Below are positions 42,046 through 47,494 of a DNA stretch of 47,494 nt, piece by piece. Position 1 is the stretch's first letter; the number at the start of each line of letters is the position of its first letter. Below the pieces are notes generated by a model. The model had not been told where the DNA came from and did no database searches. It saw only the letters and a list, made by a program, of their open reading frames with translations. Made by a program: the position numbers and the translations under genes. The DNA is taken from positions 1 through 47,494 of the forward strand of contig UQPF01000017.1 of assembly GCA_900542905.1 (NCBI GenBank), written 5' to 3'. Origin of the DNA: an uncultured Collinsella sp. (lineage in GTDB: Bacteria > Actinomycetota > Coriobacteriia > Coriobacteriales > Coriobacteriaceae).

Positions 42046-44814
42046 CTACAGCAGCTCGCCGTGGCGGGCAATGTAGCGGCGCTTCGCCAGCTGGGTGAGC
42101 GCGATATAGGCGGTAACGATGCCAATGAGCAGCCCAAAAAAGCTCGTGGGCAGCGGCATGAGGCCGAGCGCATCGGCGATGGGGCTTGCCGGCAGCCAGG
42201 TGACGAGCGCCAGGCCCAGCACGGTAAGAACGCACAATGCGGGCGCGGCGTGGTCGCGCGGGCTCGGCAGATGCGGGGAGCGCAACATGTGGACCACGAG
42301 TGTCTGCGACCACATGGACTCGACAAACCAGCCGCTCTGGAAGAGCGCAGCAAAGGTCGCCATACCCGCGACGTCGCCCGCTGCGGCAAGCTCGGACCAG
42401 CTTGCGTCCACGGCGGCGGGGCACACGACAAAGAAGAGCGCGGCGAAGGTCACGATGTCAAACAGCGAGCTCACGGGGCCCAGCTCGAGCATAAAGCCCT
42501 TGATGGACGCGGCGTCCCAGGCACGCGGGCGGGCAGTCCAGGCGTCATCGACGGTGTCCCACGGCAGTGCGATGCACACGATCTCGTAGACCAGCGATAG
42601 CAGTACCAGCTGCAGGGCGCTCATGGGCAAAAACGGCAAGAACAGGCTCGCGACGGTCACGGACAGCACATTGCCAAAGTTGGAGCTCACCGTGGTCTTG
42701 AGGTACTTGAGCAGGTTGCCGTAAGTGCGGCGGCCTTCGATGATGCCGCGCTCGAGCACGCCCAGGTCCTTCTGAAGCAAGATGATATCGGCGGATTCCT
42801 TGGCAATATCGACGGCCGAATCGACCGAGATGCCGCAATCGCTCGCACGCATGGCGGCGGCGTCGTTGATGCCGTCGCCCATAAAGCCCACGGTGTGGCC
42901 GAGCATCTCGCGCATGACACGTACCAGGCGCGCCTTCTGCAGCGGCGAGAGCTTGGCGAAGAGGTGGGTTTTCTCGGCGCGCTCGGCAAGTTCGGCGTCA
43001 TCGAGCGCATCGATCTCGGAGCCGAGCAAGACGTTGCTCGCATCGATACCAATCTGCTCGCAGACGGTGGCGGCGACGCGGTCGTTGTCGCCGGTTAGGA
43101 CCTTGACCGCCACGCCCTTGGCCTCGAGGGTGGCGACGGCGCCCGCGGCACTTGCTTTGGGCGGATCGAGGAAGGCCAAAAAGCCCATCAGCACCATGTC
43201 GCACTCGTCGGCGATGCCAAACTCGCCCACGCAGCGCGGATTGGTCTTCTGCGCCACGGCAATTACGCGTAGGCCCTCGGCGTTAAGTCCGGCGATCTGC
43301 TTGCGAATCTGGGCGAGCTTCTCGTCGGTGAGCGGCTGAGCGATGCCATCGATCTCGACAAAGGAGCAGATCTCGAGCATTTCCTCGGCGGCGCCCTTGG
43401 TAAGCATCTGGGTTTTGCCTTGGGCGTCGGCGACAACTACGCTCAGGTGACGGCGCGAGAAATCGAAGGGAACCTCGTCGACCTTGGTGTAGCGGTCGCG
43501 CAGGCTCTGGCCCAGCATGGAATCGGGTGCGACGGTCGAGGGTGTCACATCGGCACGGTCGATTACGGCCAGGTCGATAAGATTTTTGAGGCCGGTCTGG
43601 AAGAAGCTGTTCAAAAACGCATGGCGCAGCACGCGCGCGTCCTCGTTGCCATCGGTGTTGAGGTAGCGCTCGAGCACGATGCGGTCTTCGGTGAGGGTGC
43701 CGGTCTTGTCGCAGCACAGGACGTCCATCGCTCCGAGGTTTTGAATCGCCGGCAGCTCCTTGACGATAACCTGGCGACGGGCGAGGTCCTTGGCGCCCTG
43801 CGACAGGCTCGTGGTCACGATGACGGGAAGCATCTGCGGCGTGATGCCCACGGCCACGCTCGTGGCGAACAGCAGCGCGTCGATGACGTTGCCCTTGGTG
43901 GCGGCGTTGATGGCAAAGACGGCCGGCGCCATAACGAGCATCAGGCGCACCAGCAGCATGGAGACGCTCGAGACGCCGCGGTCAAACGCGCTCTTTTCGC
44001 CGCGCCCGTTGAGCATCTTGGCGATGCCGCCCAGGTAGGTGTCCGAGCCGGTGGCAACGACAAGCGCCATGGCGGCGCCGTTTTGCACGGAGGTGCCGGT
44101 AAAGACGATGTTCTTGCAGGCAGAGAGTGGCAGTGCGGAGCCGTCGGTGCCCTCGACGACGGTGACGGCGGTGGTCTTCTCGACGGCCTCGCTCTCGCCG
44201 GTGAGTGCGGACTCGATCACAAACAGGTCGCGCGCGGTGATGATGCGGGCATCTGCCGGCACCATATCGCCGGCAGAGAGACGGATTACATCGCCGGGGA
44301 CGAGCTCGTCGAAGGGGATCTCGATGCGCTCGCCGTCGCGCAGGGCGGTGCAAGTGTTGGAGACCAGGTCCTTGAGGGCCTCGGCCGCATTGCCGCTGCG
44401 GGCTTCCTGGATAAACTTCATGCCGCCCGATACCAGCAGCATGATGCCGATGATGATGACCGTGGAGGGGTCGCGCTGCGGCTCGGGTGCGGCGAGCACG
44501 TCGATGTAGAGCGAGACCAGTGCGAGCGCGGCGAGGATGCCGGCGAAGGGATCGATGAACGCGTCGGCGATGCGGCGGGCGAGCGTTTTGGTCGTTGCCT
44601 CGATGGTGTTGGGGCCGACGGCGTTCAGGCGCTCAGTTGCCTGCTCGACGGTGAGGCCGTTTGCCGTGGCGTCAAGCAGTACGAGGGCGTCCTCGGCACT
44701 ATGGGTGGCGGCGAATATGGTGTTCTTGGACAGGCCGGTATGAGCGGCAGGGCGCGCCGTGCGGCGGCGCTTGGAGATGGCTTCGAGTACCGTGACGGTT
44801 TTGAGCATCAGCAT
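42046..44814 (-). CDS. mgtA: magnesium-translocating P-type ATPase, MgtA/MgtB family
   Basis: P3B-type ATPase of 922 aa that imports Mg2+ driven by ATP. The actuator motif is LTGES, the phosphorylation motif CDKTGTLTED, the nucleotide/hinge motif TGDN and MGDGINDAAAM. The membrane helix 4 segment SVAVGITPQMLPVIVTTSL is characteristic of MgtA-type rather than Ca2+ pumps, as is SNFGNVLSV. Length is normal. AAGGAGG at 44822-44828 fixes ATG 44814. A 300-nt leader with a promoter, a 23-codon leader ORF and a hairpin precedes it, suggesting control by Mg2+ or amino-acid supply. It is the second Mg2+ uptake locus in this window. Confidence 0.93.
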   Translation of the reverse strand: MLMLKTVTVLEAISKRRRTARPAAHTGLSKNTIFAATHSAEDALVLLDATANGLTVEQATERLNAVGPNTIEATTKTLARRIADAFIDPFAGILAALALVSLYIDVLAAPEPQRDPSTVIIIGIMLLVSGGMKFIQEARSGNAAEALKDLVSNTCTALRDGERIEIPFDELVPGDVIRLSAGDMVPADARIITARDLFVIESALTGESEAVEKTTAVTVVEGTDGSALPLSACKNIVFTGTSVQNGAAMALVVATGSDTYLGGIAKMLNGRGEKSAFDRGVSSVSMLLVRLMLVMAPAVFAINAATKGNVIDALLFATSVAVGITPQMLPVIVTTSLSQGAKDLARRQVIVKELPAIQNLGAMDVLCCDKTGTLTEDRIVLERYLNTDGNEDARVLRHAFLNSFFQTGLKNLIDLAVIDRADVTPSTVAPDSMLGQSLRDRYTKVDEVPFDFSRRHLSVVVADAQGKTQMLTKGAAEEMLEICSFVEIDGIAQPLTDEKLAQIRKQIAGLNAEGLRVIAVAQKTNPRCVGEFGIADECDMVLMGFLAFLDPPKASAAGAVATLEAKGVAVKVLTGDNDRVAATVCEQIGIDASNVLLGSEIDALDDAELAERAEKTHLFAKLSPLQKARLVRVMREMLGHTVGFMGDGINDAAAMRASDCGISVDSAVDIAKESADIILLQKDLGVLERGIIEGRRTYGNLLKYLKTTVSSNFGNVLSVTVASLFLPFLPMSALQLVLLSLVYEIVCIALPWDTVDDAWTARPRAWDAASIKGFMLELGPVSSLFDIVTFAALFFVVCPAAVDASWSELAAAGDVAGMATFAALFQSGWFVESMWSQTLVVHMLRSPHLPSPRDHAAPALCVLTVLGLALVTWLPASPIADALGLMPLPTSFFGLLIGIVTAYIALTQLAKRRYIARHGELL

Positions 44815-44898
44815 AGGGTCCTCCTTGTTGAGGGGAGTTAGCGTACGTGTCGTATTTGCTTCAAAAACCTAGATGTCGCTCACGTCAAGCTCTTGAGC

Positions 44899-44926
44899 CC
44901 ACAAAGGGTGCAGCGCGCCTTTGCGG
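44899..44926 (-). promoter_or_regulatory. hairpin in the mgtA leader
   Basis: CCACAAAGG / CCTTTGCGG (44899-44907 and 44918-44926), a degenerate relative of the CCACAAAGG hairpins at 28369 and 29711. It lies between the leader ORF stop and the mgtA Shine-Dalgarno, so it could attenuate expression. Confidence 0.4.
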
Positions 44927-44952
44927 TGGTTTTGGCGATCTGCCGGTGGCGT

Positions 44953-45024
44953 TTATGCGTGTGCGGAGTCCTCGCGGCGTGCCGAGGGCGACATGCAGGT
45001 TTTTCGACTAGGACTGCCTTCCAT
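44953..45024 (-). CDS. candidate 23-aa leader peptide of mgtA
   Basis: An ATG at 45024 with a near-perfect AGGAGGTG Shine-Dalgarno (45029-45036) opens a 23-codon frame beginning MEGSPSRKTC and ending in TAA. It is Ser/Arg-rich (five Ser, four Arg) with two prolines. It sits about 140 nt before the mgtA start on the same strand, downstream of a good promoter. By analogy with MgtL-type leaders its translation could control mgtA; that is inference. A small independent protein is also possible. Confidence 0.5.
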   Translation of the reverse strand: MEGSPSRKTCMSPSARREDSAHA

Positions 45025-45059
45025 GGCACACCTCCTAAAGGCTGAGCGCAGCGCGCTTT

Positions 45060-45075
45060 GGGTATCTCGTACCCC
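45060..45075 (-). promoter_or_regulatory. first leader hairpin of mgtA mRNA
   Basis: GGGTA/TACCC with a 5-nt loop close to the predicted transcript start; a second small hairpin AGCGC/GCGCT follows before the leader ORF. Confidence 0.35.
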
Positions 45076-45091
45076 TTTTTAATCCGCCCGT

Positions 45092-45120
45092 ATTCTTGAT
45101 GAGGGGGTTTGACATGTCAA
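45092..45120 (-). promoter_or_regulatory. mgtA promoter with palindromic operator
   Basis: On the minus strand, TTGACA (45115-45120) and AAGAAT (45092-45097) are separated by exactly 17 bp. The -35 is half of a perfect palindrome TTGACATGTCAA (45109-45120), extended by GGGG and CCCC on either side, a likely regulator binding site. Confidence 0.65.
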
Positions 45121-45210
45121 CCCCATTGTTCGGAAAACCATTCCCCCTGACAAAGCCTTTACAGAATGCCGTGGCCCCAAAGCACGCCCGCATCTACGCT
45201 TCGCCTGCGC

Positions 45211-45216
45211 TAAACT
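45211..45216 (+). promoter_or_regulatory. candidate -10 of pyrE
   Basis: TAAACT, 34 bp before the pyrE ATG. No good -35 was seen. Confidence 0.35.
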
Positions 45217-45250
45217 GGAAGGCACGTACGCGATTACGAGAGGAGCCCGC

Positions 45251-45931
45251 ATGGAGGCTTACAAGCAAGAGTTCATCAAGTTTATGGTCGAGTCCGACGT
45301 CCTTAAGTTCGGCAGCTTTACGCTCAAGAGCGGCCGTCAGTCCCCGTTCTTTATGAACGCCGGCGCTTACGTGACGGGCTATCAGCTCAAGAAGCTGGGC
45401 GAGTATTACGCCCAGGCCATCCACGATAACTTTGGCGACGACTTTGATGTGCTGTTTGGACCGGCCTACAAGGGTATTCCGCTGGCCGTCGTGACCGCAA
45501 TTGCCTACCACGAGCTGTACGGCAAGGAGGTCAAGTACTGCTGCGACCGCAAGGAGGCCAAGGACCACGGTGCCGATAAGGGCAACCTGCTGGGTTATGA
45601 GCCCAAGGACGGCGACCGTGTGGTCATGGTCGAGGACGTTACCACCAGCGGCAAGTCCATCGACGAGACCTATCCCAAGGTCAAGGCTGCTGCCGATGTC
45701 GAGATCAAGGGCCTGATCGTGTCCCTCAACCGCATGGAGGTCGGCAAGGGCGGTGTGACCACCGCTCAGAAGGAGATCGAGGCAAAGTACGGTTTCCCCG
45801 TCGCGAGCATCGTTTCCATGGCCGAGGTCGTCGAGACCCTCTACAACCACGAGATCGACGGCAAGCTCGTCATCGATGACGAGCTCAAGACCGCCATCGA
45901 CGCCTACTACGAGCAGTACGGAGCACGTTAG
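45251..45931 (+). CDS. pyrE: orotate phosphoribosyltransferase
   Basis: PyrE of 226 aa: orotate + PRPP to OMP + pyrophosphate, the fifth step of pyrimidine synthesis. FGSFTLKSGRQSPFFMNAG is the substrate-binding N-terminus, VLFGPAYKGIPLA follows, and VVMVEDVTTSGKS is the PRPP-binding loop with its acidic pair. The length and the loop RKEAKDHGADKG match the longer PyrE group. GAGGAG precedes the ATG. It stands alone, with no other pyr gene nearby, which is common for this subgroup. Confidence 0.96.
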   Translation: MEAYKQEFIKFMVESDVLKFGSFTLKSGRQSPFFMNAGAYVTGYQLKKLGEYYAQAIHDNFGDDFDVLFGPAYKGIPLAVVTAIAYHELYGKEVKYCCDRKEAKDHGADKGNLLGYEPKDGDRVVMVEDVTTSGKSIDETYPKVKAAADVEIKGLIVSLNRMEVGKGGVTTAQKEIEAKYGFPVASIVSMAEVVETLYNHEIDGKLVIDDELKTAIDAYYEQYGAR

Positions 45932-45959
45932 TTACGGCGTTTTACCAAACGCCGTAACT
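45930..45959 (+). terminator. hairpin overlapping the pyrE stop
   Basis: Perfect 13-bp stem AGTTACGGCGTTT / AAACGCCGTAACT with loop TACC. It begins inside the TAG stop codon and has no T-run. Confidence 0.5.
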
Positions 45960-46006
45960 GCTCGACGCTGCGCGGGCCGCATTTGGACAATCTGACGTTC
46001 AACTTC

Positions 46007-46041
46007 AAGGGCGCGACCAGAAGGTCAGCGCCCTTTCGTTT
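46007..46041 (+). terminator. Rho-independent terminator
   Basis: AAGGGCGC...GCGCCCTT (46007-46014 and 46028-46035) with an inner GACC/GGTC stem and AGAA loop, then TCGTTT. Confidence 0.75.
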
Positions 46042-46104
46042 CACGTCACCTTGTCACAAATGCGACCCGCTCGCTGGCGTTGCCAAAACATCGGCGTTGC
46101 CGTG

Positions 46105-46146
46105 GTAGTCATTGGGTAGTCATTGGGGACGTTCATAAATGACTAC
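46105..46146. repeat. CATT/AATG palindromic element
   Basis: GTAGTCATT (46105), then GTAGTCATT / AATGACTAC (46116-46124 and 46138-46146) enclosing GGGGACGTTCATA. Inverted orientation relative to 10045. Confidence 0.8.
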
Positions 46147-46154
46147 TCAGGAAT

Positions 46155-46218
46155 GAGCGTGGATAATCTCCCGTTTTTGGCCTGTGTGCAGGCTCAAAGT
46201 GGGAGATTATCCACGCTC
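46155..46218. repeat. 64-bp hairpin with perfect 18-bp arms
   Basis: GAGCGTGGATAATCTCCC / GGGAGATTATCCACGCTC (46155-46172 and 46201-46218), with an inner GCCTG/CAGGC stem. It lies 26 bp beyond the Fic stop codon and may terminate that gene or be a mobile repeat. Confidence 0.75.
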
Positions 46219-46244
46219 GCTTTAATTTGCCTGGGTTGCGATGC

Positions 46245-47363
46245 CTATCTAATCGGCTCGGCGTCTTCCCTGAGAATCGAAAGATACTCTTCATACCCGT
46301 ACTGCCGGTATCTCTGTCTTGACTCGTCGAGCGGACGGAGGATACCCAATTCTTCAAATGATTTGACGAGCGAGCTCGCGGTACTCCTGCCGATATCGAG
46401 TTGGGCAGCGATGAATGCGGTGTCGACGATGGGGTGCTCTTCAAGAATGCCCAACAGCCTTTGCCCGTTTGCAGCAGTCCTTCCGAGATTTTCGGTAATG
46501 GTTGCTGTGGAACGGTTATGGAGGTCAACAAGGTTTTTTAAAGACCCTACCGAGTCCTTCGCACTTTCGAGAAGACTGTTGCAGAAAAACTCTATCCATT
46601 CCTCGTAAGTGCCTCTCTCCCTTACGGATGTGAGTTGCCGGTAGTACTCGCTTCGATTTTTCTTGAACTGGAACGATGGATAGAACAAGCAAGAATGAAG
46701 AACGCCATCATTGATGAGCATAAGTGTAATGAGAAGCCTGCCCAGGCGACCGTTTCCGTCTAGGAATGGATGGGCAGTTTCAAATTGGTAATGGACGAGC
46801 GCCGCCCGCACAATCGGATCCATTTCGACTTGAGGCTCATTGATAAAGCGTTCGAGGTCCTGGAGCGTGTTACTCAAATCTTCAATGTTTGGAGGGACAA
46901 ACGATGCGGTTGCAATGGTGCAGCCTGAGGGGCCAATCCAGTTTTGTGAGGAGCGCAGCTCGCCTGGATTCTTCTCCGTTCCGCGCACTCCGTCCAGCAG
47001 GACCGCATGAACTTGCCTAAGAAGTCTCGTGCACAAGGGCATCTTTTTGAGCAGTTCTACGCCGCGGTCGACAGCACGGACGTAATTCACGACGTCTGCG
47101 ACATCTTTATGATGGAGTTGTGTTTGCGATGGACTAAGTAGGTCGTCAAACGTGCACTGGGTTCCCTCAATTTGCGAAGAAAGGAGTGCTTCTTTGCGCA
47201 CGTACATTGTCAGATACATATCGGCGTTGGGAACAAAGTAGAGCATGCCTTCAAGCTCTCCAAGCTTTCGTGAGCATGCGGAAAGCGTGCGATAGGTTTC
47301 CTCGGTGAGGTTTAGCTGCCTCAATGATTGCAAGGGCGTTGGAAAAAACGAATAGTAAGCCAA
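46245..47363 (-). CDS. Fic domain protein with winged-helix C-terminus
   Basis: Fic (AMPylase-type) protein of 372 aa. An N-terminal Fic_N region carries the self-inhibition motif SSQIEG (SxxxEG, about 56-61); the Fic core has HPFLDGNGRLGR (about 195-206), with the catalytic His and the Gly/Asn/Arg anion site intact; the C-terminal ~90 residues form a winged-helix DNA-binding domain (IAAQLDIGRSTASSLVKSFEELGIL). Such proteins add AMP to target proteins and often regulate themselves. The start is TTG 47363 with AAGG upstream: no in-frame ATG lies before it. Composition is less GC-rich than its neighbours and a transposase tail adjoins it, so it was probably acquired. Confidence 0.9.
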   Translation of the reverse strand: MAYYSFFPTPLQSLRQLNLTEETYRTLSACSRKLGELEGMLYFVPNADMYLTMYVRKEALLSSQIEGTQCTFDDLLSPSQTQLHHKDVADVVNYVRAVDRGVELLKKMPLCTRLLRQVHAVLLDGVRGTEKNPGELRSSQNWIGPSGCTIATASFVPPNIEDLSNTLQDLERFINEPQVEMDPIVRAALVHYQFETAHPFLDGNGRLGRLLITLMLINDGVLHSCLFYPSFQFKKNRSEYYRQLTSVRERGTYEEWIEFFCNSLLESAKDSVGSLKNLVDLHNRSTATITENLGRTAANGQRLLGILEEHPIVDTAFIAAQLDIGRSTASSLVKSFEELGILRPLDESRQRYRQYGYEEYLSILREDAEPIR

Positions 47364-47396
47364 TTTCGAGCCTTCGTGAGTTCGTGTGGGTAGTCC

Positions 47397-47494
47397 CTAC
47401 GCCTCGCGCCCCGGCAGGGCCGGCTTCAGGTCCGAGCACCTGAGCATCACGAGGGCGATCAGGTTGTCGATGTTGCGGAAGCCGTAGCCCTGCC
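47397..47494 (-). CDS. transposase C-terminal fragment (runs off window)
   Basis: The minus strand has an open frame that enters from beyond the window end and stops at TAG (47397-47399). The visible 31 residues include GYGFRNIDNLIALVMLRCSD and end in LPGREA, a pattern I associate with the end of ISL3-like transposases. No inverted repeat can be judged here. It could be a complete gene further right. Confidence 0.5.
   Translation of the reverse strand, partial: QGYGFRNIDNLIALVMLRCSDLKPALPGREA

Larger units (their letters stand above)
44815..45250. other. 436-bp divergent regulatory region, mgtA / pyrE
   Basis: Contains the mgtA promoter and leader (minus strand) and the presumed pyrE promoter (plus strand). 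No other gene apart from the small leader ORF is supported. Confidence 0.6.
45932..46244. other. 313-bp gap with terminators and repeats
   Basis: Lies between pyrE (+) and the Fic gene (-). It holds two terminator-like hairpins of pyrE, a CATT/AATG palindrome and a 64-bp hairpin. No gene seen. Confidence 0.65.

Noticed and set aside
42119..44841. Long plus-strand frames opposite the P-type ATPase
   Set aside because: They lack domains and ribosome sites, while the minus-strand ATPase has all expected motifs.
45109..45120. Use of the plus-strand TTGACA of the palindrome as pyrE promoter
   Set aside because: No -10 lies 16-18 bp downstream on the plus strand (GGAAAA at that position), and pyrE starts 130 bp further.

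Overview
The window is high-GC DNA, densely coded on both strands. Its gene content points to a gut Coriobacteriia (Actinomycetota), most likely Collinsella. The pointers are luxS, polytopic LuxR-type regulators, an Nramp-related metal transporter of the DAGG type known from Eggerthella, many intergenic palindromes and high-GC codon use. The genus is an inference from style and content; no rRNA or tRNA gene is present to confirm it.

Layout. 266-2037 (-) is a NarL/LuxR-type two-component pair, divergent from two exporter modules: an ABC-2 type (2235-5562) and a MacB/FtsX type (5644-9044). A methyltransferase follows, then a repeat-rich gap with an 18-bp tandem array, a DUF362 ferredoxin protein, an alpha/beta hydrolase, a hemolysin-III protein, a CorC-like CBS protein with a cyanophycin-synthetase-like partner, a YtxH/PRC-barrel pair and a polysaccharide deacetylase-like protein that lacks its metal-binding histidines. 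18610-21939 is an apparent magnesium operon: a structured leader, a PRC/MgtE-N/CBS membrane protein and an Nramp-related transporter. A MITE-like element (22019-22255) separates it from an OatA-like O-acyltransferase. Then come nucleoside salvage genes (ribokinase, nucleoside hydrolase), luxS and a DUF4867 gene.

28149-29743 is an accessory insertion: an AAA ATPase gene flanked by two copies of the DUF4867 gene 3' end and its palindromes. After a GH1 6-phospho-beta-glucosidase comes a three-gene signalling operon (7TM pseudo-kinase, histidine kinase, response regulator) in which the kinase is split by a frameshift in a G5 tract. The minus-strand operon 39942-35651 encodes zinc-ribbon proteins, an SPFH protein interrupted by an in-frame TAA, and a lipoprotein; it resembles the Bacillus YdjG/YdjI membrane-stress module without PspA. 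Next come a 12-TM-type LuxR regulator, an MgtA-type P-type ATPase with a candidate leader peptide, and pyrE. The right edge is accessory: a Fic protein and the tail of a transposase.

Two threads run through the window. The first is magnesium: two separate Mg transport loci each have an unusual 5' leader. The second is a large set of short intergenic palindromes, several of which share a GTCCC core inside different stems.
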